A DNA stretch of 64,000 nt, taken from Lachnoclostridium sp. UBA1308. Lineage in GTDB: Bacteria > Bacillota > Clostridia > Lachnospirales > Lachnospiraceae. Below the pieces are notes generated by a model. It searched no databases, was not told the DNA's origin, and was given only the letters and a program-made list of their open reading frames with translations. This document shows positions 9,474 through 17,515 of the stretch, piece after piece (position 1 is the first letter of the stretch; each line of letters begins with the position of its first letter). The stretch is from assembly GCA_002307215.1 (NCBI GenBank), contig DBTU01000031.1:55215-119214 (forward strand), in the 5' to 3' direction. The translations under genes were made by a program, and so were the position numbers.

Positions 9474-10910
9474 ATGAGCAGTACAGCACAACTGTCAGCG
9501 AGAGAAAGAATTACTGCTTTGCTTGACGACAATAGCTTTGTTGAAGTCGGCGCTTTCGTTACAAGAAGAAGTACAGACTTTAATATTCAGCAGAAAGAAA
9601 CACCTGCTGACGGCGTAATCACCGGCTACGGTTTGATTGATGGAAATCTTGTTTATATTTATAGTCAGGATGCATCTTCTATCGGCGGATCAGTTGGTGA
9701 AATGCATGCAAAAAAAATAGTTAATATTTATAATTTGGCACTTAAAGTGGGAGCTCCTGTGTTAGGCTTGATTGATTCAACCGGACTCAGATTACAGGAA
9801 GCAACCGATGCCCTGAACGGCTTTGGAGAGATATACTTAAAGCAAACCCTTGCTTCCGGTATCATCCCTCAGATTACCGCGATTTTTGGAAATTCAGGCG
9901 GTGGTTTAGCTGTATTGGCTTCTTTAAGTGACTTTTCATTTATGGAGGGAAAACAAGCAAGATTGTTTGTTAATTCCCCGAATGCCTTAACTGGAAACAA
10001 TAAAGACAAACTGGATACTTCAAAAGCTGTTTATCAGGCTAAGACCGGTCTTGTGGATTATGTTGGAGAGACAGAGGCTGATGTAATTGAAAAAATTCGT
10101 GAATTGGTTACAATTTTACCTTCAAATAATGAAGATGATGCTTCCTTTGATGAATGCAGCGATGATTTAAACCGTATGCTCACGAACTTTGCCAGTGAGA
10201 TTAGTGATTCAAAGAAGGCTTTAGCTGATATATCCGACAATCAATATTTGTTTGAAATTAAGCCGGATTTTGCGAAAGAAATGGTTACCGGTTTTATACG
10301 CTTGAATGGTGTAACTGTCGGCGCAGTAGCTAATCGAACAGAAATCACAGATGATGCAGGAAAAGTAACCGAGAAATTTGATGGTTCTTTGACTTCTGCC
10401 GGTGCTGAAAAAGCAGCTGATTTTGTAAATTTCTGCGATGCATTTGAAATTCCGGTTCTTACTCTGACCAATGTGAACGGATATAAAGCATCCATTGAAG
10501 AAGAGAAAACAATTGCCAAGGCTTCCGCTAAATTGATTTATTCCTTTGCTAATGCGACTATTCCAAAGGTTAATATTATTATTGGAAAAGCATATGGCAC
10601 AGCATATTTAGCCATGAATTCAAAGCATATCGGAGCTGATATGGTATTTGCATTACCTACAGCTGAAATTGGCACAATGGATGCTACCCTTGCTGCACAG
10701 ATTATTTATGATGGTGAAGCTGCAGATGTTATTAAGGTAAAAGCTGAAGAATACGCAGCACTTCAATCCAGTGCAGAAGCAGCGGCAAAACGCGGATATG
10801 TTGATAGTATCATTGAAGCTGAAGCTGTTCGTCAGCATGCAATTTATTCCTTTGAAATGCTCTTTACAAAGAGAGAATCGCACCCTGCCAAAAAGCATGG
10901 TTCGATATAG
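9474..10910 (+). CDS. Acyl-CoA carboxyltransferase subunit (12S / MmdA-like)
   Basis: Member of the acyl-CoA carboxyltransferase family (methylmalonyl-CoA decarboxylase alpha, transcarboxylase 12S, PccB). Two crotonase-like halves are seen: the N half has SQDASSIGGSVGEMHAKKIVNIYNLA and GDSTG-like LIDSTGLRLQEA (about residues 65-110) with the oxyanion-type GNSGGGLAVLASLSDF near 140; the C half has the matching GKAYGTAYLAMNSKHIGADMVFALPTAEIGTM near 365-400. At 478 residues it is shorter than the roughly 510-530 usual, and the N-terminus looks abbreviated. It heads a four-gene cluster with a small membrane protein, a biotin carrier and an OadA-like subunit, so the CO2 group is likely moved through biotin. 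The acyl-CoA substrate is not determinable. Confidence 0.82.
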   Translation: MSSTAQLSARERITALLDDNSFVEVGAFVTRRSTDFNIQQKETPADGVITGYGLIDGNLVYIYSQDASSIGGSVGEMHAKKIVNIYNLALKVGAPVLGLIDSTGLRLQEATDALNGFGEIYLKQTLASGIIPQITAIFGNSGGGLAVLASLSDFSFMEGKQARLFVNSPNALTGNNKDKLDTSKAVYQAKTGLVDYVGETEADVIEKIRELVTILPSNNEDDASFDECSDDLNRMLTNFASEISDSKKALADISDNQYLFEIKPDFAKEMVTGFIRLNGVTVGAVANRTEITDDAGKVTEKFDGSLTSAGAEKAADFVNFCDAFEIPVLTLTNVNGYKASIEEEKTIAKASAKLIYSFANATIPKVNIIIGKAYGTAYLAMNSKHIGADMVFALPTAEIGTMDATLAAQIIYDGEAADVIKVKAEEYAALQSSAEAAAKRGYVDSIIEAEAVRQHAIYSFEMLFTKRESHPAKKHGSI

Positions 10911-10924
10911 AATGAGGTGGAATT

Positions 10925-11278
10925 ATGGGTATATTTGATCAGGTAATCATCAGTAAAACCGTTATTCTTTCCGAGGCAGGCAGTATTGTTAATTTAGACA
11001 CATTATTTGTTGTAGTTGTTGTTCTGGCGGTTTTACTTCTTATAGCATTGATATATTTAGCTAGTATTATGTCCTATCTTAAGAATAATCAGTCTACGAA
11101 AACAGTAAGTAATGGTCCGGTTGGTAATGCAATCACACAGATTGTCGGCAACGGACAAGTTGAACTGGCCGGTAATCATGAATTGGTAGCTGTGATAACG
11201 GCAGCGATTTATGCTTCCATGGAAGGAGACGTTCCGACAGACGGTTTAGTCGTACGTTCCATTCGTAAAGTTAAATAA
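10925..11278 (+). CDS. OadG-like sodium-pump decarboxylase gamma subunit
   Basis: 117-residue small membrane protein. A single hydrophobic segment (about residues 27-48, VVVVVLAVLLLIALIYLASI) is followed by a linker and a C-terminal stretch (HELVAVITAAIYASMEGDVPTDGLVVRSIRKVK) that matches the OadG_beta/gamma pattern of ending in a short conserved cytoplasmic motif. In oxaloacetate and methylmalonyl-CoA decarboxylases, gamma anchors the soluble alpha subunit to the membrane beta subunit. Here no beta subunit is encoded, so it may anchor a soluble carboxyltransferase assembly. It starts 14 bases after the CT subunit. Confidence 0.75.
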   Translation: MGIFDQVIISKTVILSEAGSIVNLDTLFVVVVVLAVLLLIALIYLASIMSYLKNNQSTKTVSNGPVGNAITQIVGNGQVELAGNHELVAVITAAIYASMEGDVPTDGLVVRSIRKVK

Positions 11279-11362
11279 TTAATAAATAAAACACAAGTCA
11301 TTATTATTACTATCAATAGTTAAGGCACTATTAAAGTGTCAATAAACAAGGAGGATTTCAAA

Positions 11363-11758
11363 ATGAAATATTATACAATTACAGTCAATGGAAATACTTA
11401 TAATGTATCAGTTCAGGAAGGAATAGCAGCTCCTACGGCTGCACCTGTTTATGCAGCGGCTCCGGCACCTGTGGCAGCTTCCGCACCTGCAGCTCCTGTA
11501 GCGGCTCCGGCACCTGCAGCTCCTGTTGCCGGCGGTTCTACCGGTAGTGTAAAAGTAAGTGCTCCTATGCCCGGCAAGATTCTTGCAGTTAAGGCTTCTG
11601 CTGGTCAGGCTGTGAAAAAGGGTGATGTTATACTAATATTAGAAGCAATGAAAATGGAGAACGAAATTGTTGCACCTCAGGATGGTACTATGGCAAGTAT
11701 AAATGTTACATCAGGTCAGTCCGTAGAATCAGGTAATTTACTTGCAACTTTGAATTAA
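11363..11758 (+). CDS. Biotin carboxyl carrier protein (1.3S-like)
   Basis: Carries carboxybiotin between the CT and 5S-type active sites. A short N-terminal segment (1-20) is followed by an Ala/Pro-rich flexible linker (about 22-56) and a C-terminal biotinyl domain containing EAMKMEN, with Lys97 the biotin site. The GTG upstream at 11336 is rejected because AAGGAGG at about 11348-11354 positions the ATG at 11363; the mature length is 131 residues. Length, linker and position match the 1.3S subunit of transcarboxylase and the gamma/delta carrier of decarboxylase pumps. Confidence 0.88.
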   Translation: MKYYTITVNGNTYNVSVQEGIAAPTAAPVYAAAPAPVAASAPAAPVAAPAPAAPVAGGSTGSVKVSAPMPGKILAVKASAGQAVKKGDVILILEAMKMENEIVAPQDGTMASINVTSGQSVESGNLLATLN

Positions 11759-11810
11759 TAATTGAGTAGAATACATCTTTTATTATCATGTATTAACAGG
11801 AGGTAGAGTA

Positions 11811-13223
11811 ATGGCTGAACAAGTAAAAAGGCCGGTTAAAATAACCGAAACGATATTACGTGATGCTCATCAATCCCTGATTGCTACAAGAATGACAACG
11901 GAAGAGATGCTTCCGATTCTTGAGACCATGGATAAAGTAGGTTATCATGCAGTGGAATGTTGGGGCGGTGCGACTTTTGATGCTTCTTTACGTTTTCTTA
12001 AAGAAGATCCATGGGAAAGATTAAGAAAGATTAGAAAAGGATTTAAAAATACAAAATTACAGATGCTGTTTCGTGGTCAGAATATTCTGGGCTATCGTCA
12101 TTATGCAGATGATGTGGTTGAATATTTCGTACAGAAATCAATTGCGAATGGTATTGATATCATTCGAATCTTTGATGCATTAAATGATATCCGTAATCTT
12201 GAATGTACAGTGAAGGCTACCAACAAAGAAAAAGGACATGCACAAATTGCTATTGCTTATACATTGGGCGATTCTTATACCACTGAATATTATGTAAATA
12301 TGGCAAAGAAAATTGAAGAGTTGGGCGCATCCTCCATCTGTATTAAGGATATGGCAGGGTTACTGGTTCCTTACGAAGCAACATCTCTTGTAGGTGCTTT
12401 AAAAGCTGCAGTCAGCATTCCGATTGATCTTCATACCCATTATACCAGTGGTGTGGCAGGTATGACTTATCTAAAGGCTATTGAGGCAGGTTGTGATATC
12501 ATTGACACCGCAATGTCACCGTTTGCAATGGGAACCAGCCAGCCGGCAACTGAGGTTATGGTTGAGACCTTTAAGGGAACACCTTATGATACCGGTTATG
12601 ATCAGATCCTTCTTGCAGAAATTGCAGATTATTTCCGACCGCTTAGAGATAAAGCATTAGATAGCGGATTATTAAATCCGAAGGTAATGGGTGTTGATAT
12701 CAAAACGCTTCTTTATCAAGTACCCGGCGGTATGTTATCCAACCTTGTTTCGCAGTTAAAAGAATCAAATCAGGAAGATAAATATTATGAGGTATTAAGG
12801 GAAGTACCCAGAGTTCGTAAGGACTTCGGTGAACCGCCTCTTGTTACTCCTTCCAGTCAGATTGTTGGTACACAGGCTGTACTTAATGTTATCGGTGGAG
12901 AGCGTTACAAGATGGTTACGAAGGAAACTAAGGCATTACTTGCCGGAGAATATGGACAGACAGTTAAGCCGTTTGATCCTGAAGTGCAGAAGAAAGTGAA
13001 TGGAGATAGGCAGCCGATAACCTGTCGTCCTGCTGATCTTATTGCACCGGAGCTCCACAAGATTGAAGCTGAAATTCTTGAATGGAAACAACAGGATGAA
13101 GATGTTTTATCCTATGCACTATTTCCTCAAGTTGCTCTGGATTTCTTCAAGTACCGTCAGGCTCAGCAAACAAGAATTGACGTAACAGCTGCAGATAAAA
13201 CAAATAAAGCTTATCCGGTATAA
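11811..13223 (+). CDS. Oxaloacetate decarboxylase alpha / pyruvate carboxylase B-like subunit (5S-like)
   Basis: Carboxyltransferase acting on pyruvate/oxaloacetate through biotin. The TIM-barrel HMGL-like domain has TETILRDAHQSLIATRM (residues 11-27), the metal ligand Asp in it, the catalytic-lysine loop SSICIKDMAGLL near 175, and the metal-binding HTHYTSG near 207. The PYC_OADA domain follows (about 280-450). At 470 residues it lacks a fused biotinyl domain; the carrier is the separate upstream gene. The set CT + carrier + 5S corresponds to the three subunits of propionibacterial methylmalonyl-CoA:pyruvate transcarboxylase. A strong terminator follows. Confidence 0.88.
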   Translation: MAEQVKRPVKITETILRDAHQSLIATRMTTEEMLPILETMDKVGYHAVECWGGATFDASLRFLKEDPWERLRKIRKGFKNTKLQMLFRGQNILGYRHYADDVVEYFVQKSIANGIDIIRIFDALNDIRNLECTVKATNKEKGHAQIAIAYTLGDSYTTEYYVNMAKKIEELGASSICIKDMAGLLVPYEATSLVGALKAAVSIPIDLHTHYTSGVAGMTYLKAIEAGCDIIDTAMSPFAMGTSQPATEVMVETFKGTPYDTGYDQILLAEIADYFRPLRDKALDSGLLNPKVMGVDIKTLLYQVPGGMLSNLVSQLKESNQEDKYYEVLREVPRVRKDFGEPPLVTPSSQIVGTQAVLNVIGGERYKMVTKETKALLAGEYGQTVKPFDPEVQKKVNGDRQPITCRPADLIAPELHKIEAEILEWKQQDEDVLSYALFPQVALDFFKYRQAQQTRIDVTAADKTNKAYPV

Positions 13224-13263
13224 TTATTACAAATTTCATATGAATAGTAATATCCATGACTAT

Positions 13264-13375
13264 AAGGCACTGACAGTATCAAAAATATACTCCTCCTTGT
13301 TATAAACAGATATCATTTCAACTGTATATTATGAGGTGGGTATATCTCAATTGATTACTTTAGTGCCTTTTTTTT
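13264..13375 (+). terminator. Terminator of the carboxyltransferase cluster
   Basis: AAGGCACT (13264-13271) pairs with AGTGCC (13362-13367), followed directly by eight T residues. The long enclosed region contains an inner stem, ATATAC-TCC-TCC against GAGG-TGG-GTATAT, so the whole is a multi-part hairpin rather than a simple stem-loop. Confidence 0.7.
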
Positions 13376-13434
13376 ATCGGACTATCATATTATTATAGAT
13401 ATTTTAATCAGCACAAAAATATAGATATTTTGAC

Positions 13435-13463
13435 TTGACAAATAAACATAAATCAGCTATACT
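13435..13463 (+). promoter_or_regulatory. Sigma-A promoter of the ylxM-ffh operon
   Basis: TTGACA (13435-13440), a 17-base spacer and TATACT (13458-13463). The transcript should begin inside the hairpin directly downstream. Confidence 0.85.
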
Positions 13464-13496
13464 ACCACCTGTAAAGAAAATTCCTTTACAGGTGGT
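13464..13496 (+). promoter_or_regulatory. Perfect 13-bp hairpin covering the ylxM ribosome-binding site
   Basis: ACCACCTGTAAAG (13464-13476) is the exact reverse complement of CTTTACAGGTGGT (13484-13496), with a 7-base loop. The 3' arm holds the only Shine-Dalgarno-like sequence (AGGTGG, 9 bases before the ATG at 13505). As RNA it would hide the site; as DNA it could be an operator just after the -10 box. Confidence 0.75.
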
Positions 13497-13504
13497 GAAC
13501 TTTT

Positions 13505-13879
13505 ATGGTGAACAATGATACACAGTTAGTGAAGCTTGAGGAAATTGTTCGTCAGTCTATTTTATATGACTTTTACGGTGCATTATTAAGCGATCACAAG
13601 AAACAAATCTTTGAGGATTATGTGTTAAATGATTTATCATTGAGTGAGATTGCAGAGGAACAGGGGATTAGCCGACAAGGTGTCCATGACATTGTAAAAC
13701 GGTGTAACTTGGAATTAAAGGAATACGAAGAGAAGTTGGGATTAGTCCGAAAGTTTCAAACGATTAAGAACACGATTAACAGTATTAAAACCATTATATC
13801 CGATGCCGAAAGTACCGGAGATATCTCGAATATAAGCAGTATTACGATCCTTGCAGATGATATTTTAAAGGAGTTATGA
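13505..13879 (+). CDS. ylxM: YlxM-family SRP-associated helix-turn-helix protein
   Basis: YlxM/p13 proteins (UPF0122) accompany ffh in Firmicutes and have been linked to the SRP. The 124-residue protein has a sigma-70 region 4-like helix-turn-helix (SDHKKQIFEDYVLNDLSLSEIAEEQGISRQGVHDIVKRC, about residues 27-68) followed by a charged helix and a short C-terminal tail. Its stop lies 4 bases before ffh, so the two are co-transcribed and probably co-regulated. The upstream hairpin is the obvious candidate control site; autoregulation through its DNA-binding motif is inference. Confidence 0.88.
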   Translation: MVNNDTQLVKLEEIVRQSILYDFYGALLSDHKKQIFEDYVLNDLSLSEIAEEQGISRQGVHDIVKRCNLELKEYEEKLGLVRKFQTIKNTINSIKTIISDAESTGDISNISSITILADDILKEL

Positions 13880-13883
13880 TTTT

Positions 13884-15227
13884 ATGGCATTTGAAAGTTT
13901 ATCTGATAAACTTCAGAATATTTTTAAAAGCTTGAGAGGAAAGGGAAGACTTTCCGAAGCAGATGTTAAAGCTGCCCTAAAAGAAGTAAAGATGGCGTTA
14001 CTTGAGGCAGATGTTAATTTTAAGGTGGTTAAGAATTTTGTAAATACCGTTCAGGAGCGTGCTGTAGGTCAGGATGTATTAAATAGCTTGACTCCGGGAC
14101 AGATGGTAATAAAAATTGTAAACGAAGAGATGACAAAACTTCTTGGAGAGACAACCGTTGAGCTGGATTTAAGACCCACGAATGAGATTACAGTTTTTAT
14201 GATGTGCGGACTTCAGGGTGCCGGTAAAACTACAACGGTAGCCAAGCTTGCAGGTAAGCTGAAATCTAAGGGAAGAAAGCCATTGCTGGTAGCTTGTGAT
14301 ATTTACCGTCCGGCTGCGATTGAACAGCTTCAGATTAACGGAGATAAGCAAGGAGTCAGTGTGTTCTCCATGGGTGATAAACATAAGCCGGTTAATATTG
14401 CCAAGGCAGCGATGGAGCATGCAGCTAAGAATAATTATAATGTAGTAATTCTGGATACCGCTGGTCGTCTTCACATTGATGAAGCCATGATGGAAGAGCT
14501 TCAGGAGATTAAGTCAAATATTACTGTTCATCAGACCATTTTAGTAGTGGATGCCATGACAGGACAGGATGCCGTTAATGTATCCGAGATGTTTCATGAA
14601 AAGTTGTCCATTGATGGTGTAATTTTAACAAAACTGGATGGTGATACCAGAGGTGGTGCGGCACTTTCCATTCGCGCAGTTACCGGACGTCCTATTTTAT
14701 ATATCGGTATGGGTGAGAAATTATCCGATTTGGAACAATTTTATCCCGACCGAATGGCGTCCCGTATCCTTGGAATGGGAGATATCCTTACCTTAATTGA
14801 TAAAGCACAAGCTGATTTTGATGAGACAAAGGCAAGGGATCTAGAGAAGAAGATTAAGAAAGCCGATTTTGATTTTAATGATTGGCTGGATCAGATGCAG
14901 CAGGTCAAAAAGATGGGTGGAATTACTGATATACTTGGAATGATCCCAGGAATGGGTAAGCAGTTAAAAGGTGTTGAGGTTGATGAAAATGCTCTATTAA
15001 AGCCGGAAGCTATTATTAAATCCATGACAAAGGCAGAAAGAGCTAATCCTGATTTATTAAATATTTCTCGTAAAAAACGTATTGCAGCGGGTGCCGGTGT
15101 TGACATCAGTGAGGTGAATGGTCTAGTGAAACAATTGGATCAGACAAAGAAAATGATGAAGCAATTCTCCGGTATGATGGGCAAAGGCGGTAAGGGAAAC
15201 AAATTTAAAATGCCCTTTGGGTTATAA
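13884..15227 (+). CDS. ffh: Signal recognition particle GTPase Ffh (SRP54)
   Basis: Binds signal peptides and 4.5S/6S SRP RNA and delivers ribosomes to FtsY. Order: N domain (1-95), G domain with GLQGAGKTTTVAKLAGKL near 108, DIYRPAAIEQL, DTAGRLHIDE near 192, TKLDGDTRGG near 250, then the methionine-rich M domain (about 325-447) with GMGDILTLI, IPGMG and the RKKRIAAGAG RNA-binding motif, ending in MMKQFSGMMGKGGKG. Length 447 is normal. It is followed by rpsP and the ribosome-maturation genes. Confidence 0.98.
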   Translation: MAFESLSDKLQNIFKSLRGKGRLSEADVKAALKEVKMALLEADVNFKVVKNFVNTVQERAVGQDVLNSLTPGQMVIKIVNEEMTKLLGETTVELDLRPTNEITVFMMCGLQGAGKTTTVAKLAGKLKSKGRKPLLVACDIYRPAAIEQLQINGDKQGVSVFSMGDKHKPVNIAKAAMEHAAKNNYNVVILDTAGRLHIDEAMMEELQEIKSNITVHQTILVVDAMTGQDAVNVSEMFHEKLSIDGVILTKLDGDTRGGAALSIRAVTGRPILYIGMGEKLSDLEQFYPDRMASRILGMGDILTLIDKAQADFDETKARDLEKKIKKADFDFNDWLDQMQQVKKMGGITDILGMIPGMGKQLKGVEVDENALLKPEAIIKSMTKAERANPDLLNISRKKRIAAGAGVDISEVNGLVKQLDQTKKMMKQFSGMMGKGGKGNKFKMPFGL

Positions 15228-15367
15228 GGTTGTTGTTTCGTTGTATAGCATTGTACAGAACAATGTACAGAAATCAGGTAGAATACTTTCTATACGTTGC
15301 TCTGTACAGTGTTATAGGACATAAACATTTATAAATCAAGTAAATAAAATTTAAGGAGGTGAAATTC

Positions 15368-15610
15368 ATGGCAGTAAAAATTAGATTAAAGAGAATGGGT
15401 CAAAAGAAGGCTCCTTTCTATAGAATTATCGTTTCTGATTCCAGATCACCAAGAGATGGTAGATTTATCGAAGAAATCGGTACCTATGATCCTACACAGG
15501 ATCCAAGTGCTTTCAACGTAAATGAGGAAGCTGCAAAGAAATGGTTAGCAAATGGTGCACAGCCGACTGATACTGTAGGTAAGATTTTTAAGCTTGCAGG
15601 GATTCAATAA
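15368..15610 (+). CDS. rpsP: 30S ribosomal protein S16
   Basis: Small-subunit assembly protein, 80 residues, beginning MAVKIRLKRMGQKKAPFYRI, the family signature. The ribosome-binding site AAGGAGGTGAA lies just before the ATG at 15368; the GTG at 15359 is part of that site and is not the start. It sits in the usual ffh-rpsP-khpA-rimM-trmD order. Confidence 0.98.
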   Translation: MAVKIRLKRMGQKKAPFYRIIVSDSRSPRDGRFIEEIGTYDPTQDPSAFNVNEEAAKKWLANGAQPTDTVGKIFKLAGIQ

Positions 15611-15634
15611 GAGGCATCCGATGGAGGGTATAAT

Positions 15635-15865
15635 ATGAAGGAATTAGTCGAAGTAATCGCTAAGTCACTCGTGGATCATCCGGATCAGGTTGTTGTTACG
15701 GAAAAAGAAACCGAAAAGGCAATTGTTGTGGAATTAAAAGTTGCTTCTGATGATATGGGTAAGGTAATCGGTAAACAAGGACGTATTGCTAAATCCATTC
15801 GTACCGTAGTAAAAGCAGCCGCAACAAAGGATGACAAAAAGGTAGTAGTTGAGATTCTGCAGTAG
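15635..15865 (+). CDS. khpA: KH-domain RNA-binding protein KhpA
   Basis: 76-residue single type-II KH domain protein (YlqC family), which partners with KhpB/EloR in controlling cell elongation and small-RNA functions in Firmicutes. The GKVIGKQGRIAKSIRTVVKAAA segment (about residues 46-67) contains the GxxG RNA-binding loop (IGKQGR). ATG 15635 follows GGAGGG. A hairpin terminator follows, separating it from rimM. Confidence 0.93.
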   Translation: MKELVEVIAKSLVDHPDQVVVTEKETEKAIVVELKVASDDMGKVIGKQGRIAKSIRTVVKAAATKDDKKVVVEILQ

Positions 15866-15904
15866 CAGGTAATCCAATTGCAGTTTTTCCTGTGCAGAAT
15901 CAAG

Positions 15905-15971
15905 GAAGCTGTCTATTATGTCATATGAAGCTTAATGTTTTCATACAGACATAGTAGAACAGCTTCTTTTT
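15905..15971 (+). terminator. Terminator hairpin after khpA
   Basis: GAAGCTG-TATTATGTC pairs with GACATAGTA-CAGCTTC (arms at about 15905-15922 and 15947-15966), followed by TTTTT. A partial terminator here would set rimM-trmD expression apart from rpsP-khpA. Confidence 0.65.
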
Positions 15972-16110
15972 GTACCTACTGTTAGGTGTAGGTATTAGTA
16001 CTATCAATGAGGGGTAATGCAATGAAATGAATATACAACGATATTCATGCATATCCTAAAGCGATTTTTAACACTTGAATCAATAAAGGAAGAAAACAGA
16101 GGATTGAAGA

Positions 16111-16617
16111 ATGGAAAAGCATCTAAGAGTTGGTATCATCTCATCGACACATGGAATCAGAGGAGAAGTAAAGGTATTCCCGACAACCGATGATCCGAAT
16201 CGATTTAGCGAACTAAAGCACTTGTTTTTGGATACCGGTAAAGAATTGTTACCATTAGAGGTGGAAGGTATCAAATTCTTTAAGAAGATGGTTATACTTA
16301 AATTTAAGGGTTTTGATGAAATTGAGAAAATTGAAAAATACAAGGGTAAAGACCTTTTAATAGACAGAGAGAATGCGGTAAAGCTGGAAGAGAATGAATA
16401 TTTCATATTTGATTTAATTGATTCAGAGGTCTATACCGATGAAGGAGAGAAGCTTGGCATACTGACAGAGATTCTCACCACAAATGCAAACGATGTATAT
16501 ATTGTAAAAACGGCAGACGGAAGTGAAATTTTAATTCCTTCTATTAAAGAGTGCATCCTTGATGTGGATGTTGATAATAAAAAGATTAAGGTACATTTGC
16601 TCGATGGATTACGTTAA
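16111..16617 (+). CDS. rimM: Ribosome maturation factor RimM
   Basis: Binds S19 and helps mature the 30S head. 168 residues: an N-terminal RimM domain (LRVGIISSTHGIRGEVKVFPTTDDPNRF, about 5-32) and a C-terminal PRC-barrel (EYFIFDLIDSEVYTDEGEKLGIL to the VDVDNKKIKVHLLDGL end). Its stop is 18 bases before trmD, the classical pair. Confidence 0.96.
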   Translation: MEKHLRVGIISSTHGIRGEVKVFPTTDDPNRFSELKHLFLDTGKELLPLEVEGIKFFKKMVILKFKGFDEIEKIEKYKGKDLLIDRENAVKLEENEYFIFDLIDSEVYTDEGEKLGILTEILTTNANDVYIVKTADGSEILIPSIKECILDVDVDNKKIKVHLLDGLR

Positions 16618-16635
16618 GTTAGCTGGAGGTAATAT

Positions 16636-17412
16636 ATGAATTTTCATGTACTAACGCTTTTTCCCGAAATGATACTTCAGGGGCTTGCCACCAGTATCAC
16701 CGGAAGAGCAATGGATAAAGGTCTGATTTCTGTAAATACCGTTAATATCAGAGATTTCAGTGAAGACAGGCATAACCATGTGGATGACACCCCTTATGGC
16801 GGCGGTGCCGGGATGGTGATGCAGGCAGAACCGATATTTAAAGCCTATGGTTATTTGGCAAATCATATCAAGATGACGAACGAAAGCAACGATTCCTATA
16901 AAAAACCCCGTGTCATCTATGTTACGCCCCAAGGTAGTGTATTTAATCAAGGGATTGCCGAGGAATTTTCCGAAGAGGAGGAGCTCATCTTCCTTTGCGG
17001 GCATTATGAAGGGATTGACGAAAGAGTTCTTGAAATGATAGTAACCGATCATATTTCCATCGGTGATTATGTATTGACCGGCGGTGAATTGCCGGCAATG
17101 GTAATGATTGATGCGATTTCAAGGTTGATTCCGGGCGTATTAAATAATGAGGTATCCTCGGAATTTGAATCCCTCCAGGACAATCTTTTAGAATATCCGC
17201 AATACACCAGACCTGAAATATTTATGGGGAAAAGAGTTCCAGAAGTACTTTTATCAGGACACCATGCAAATATTGAGGCTTGGAGACGTGAGCAATCAAT
17301 CCTTCGAACCTATGAACGCAGACCAGATCTTCTGGAGAAAGCCGATCTGTCAGAAAATGAACGAGAATATCTCACAAGGCTGATATTCCAGAAAAACTAT
17401 GACGTGTATTAA
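16636..17412 (+). CDS. trmD: tRNA (guanine-37-N1)-methyltransferase TrmD
   Basis: Makes m1G37 in tRNAs reading CNN codons, preventing frameshifting. The SPOUT trefoil-knot motifs are present: VHDTPYGGG-like DDTPYGGGAGMVMQAEP (about 52-68), LCGHYEGIDERV (about 116-127), ISIGDYVLTGGELPAM (about 135-150). Length 258 is slightly longer than many (about 240-250). Its usual partner rplS is absent directly downstream; 3.5 kb of accessory sequence intervenes. Confidence 0.97.
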   Translation: MNFHVLTLFPEMILQGLATSITGRAMDKGLISVNTVNIRDFSEDRHNHVDDTPYGGGAGMVMQAEPIFKAYGYLANHIKMTNESNDSYKKPRVIYVTPQGSVFNQGIAEEFSEEEELIFLCGHYEGIDERVLEMIVTDHISIGDYVLTGGELPAMVMIDAISRLIPGVLNNEVSSEFESLQDNLLEYPQYTRPEIFMGKRVPEVLLSGHHANIEAWRREQSILRTYERRPDLLEKADLSENEREYLTRLIFQKNYDVY

Positions 17413-17415
17413 GAA

Positions 17416-17512
17416 ACAGTACGTCATTCTAGAAACGGGATAAAAACAGTACAAAAACAGTACAAAAACAGTACAAAAACAGTACAAGCACAGTACGTCA
17501 TTCTAGGAACGG
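17416..17512 (+). repeat. Direct and tandem repeats downstream of trmD
   Basis: Four perfect tandem copies of the 11-mer AAAAACAGTAC occupy 17442-17485, with a fifth variant copy AAGCACAGTAC at 17486-17496. They are flanked by two near-identical 23-base direct repeats that start ACAGTACGTCATTCTAG, at 17416-17438 and 17490-17512 (one mismatch). The layout suggests slippage expansion between duplicated ends, at the left edge of the accessory island. Confidence 0.9.
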
Positions 17513-17515
17513 TAC

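Noticed and set aside
15228..15367. TGTACA-type repeats between ffh and rpsP as an operator array
   Set aside because: TGTACAG occurs three times but spacing and orientation are irregular, and no promoter is clearly associated.
17416..17512. CRISPR-like short repeats
   Set aside because: Units are contiguous 11-mers without unique spacers and no cas genes are present.
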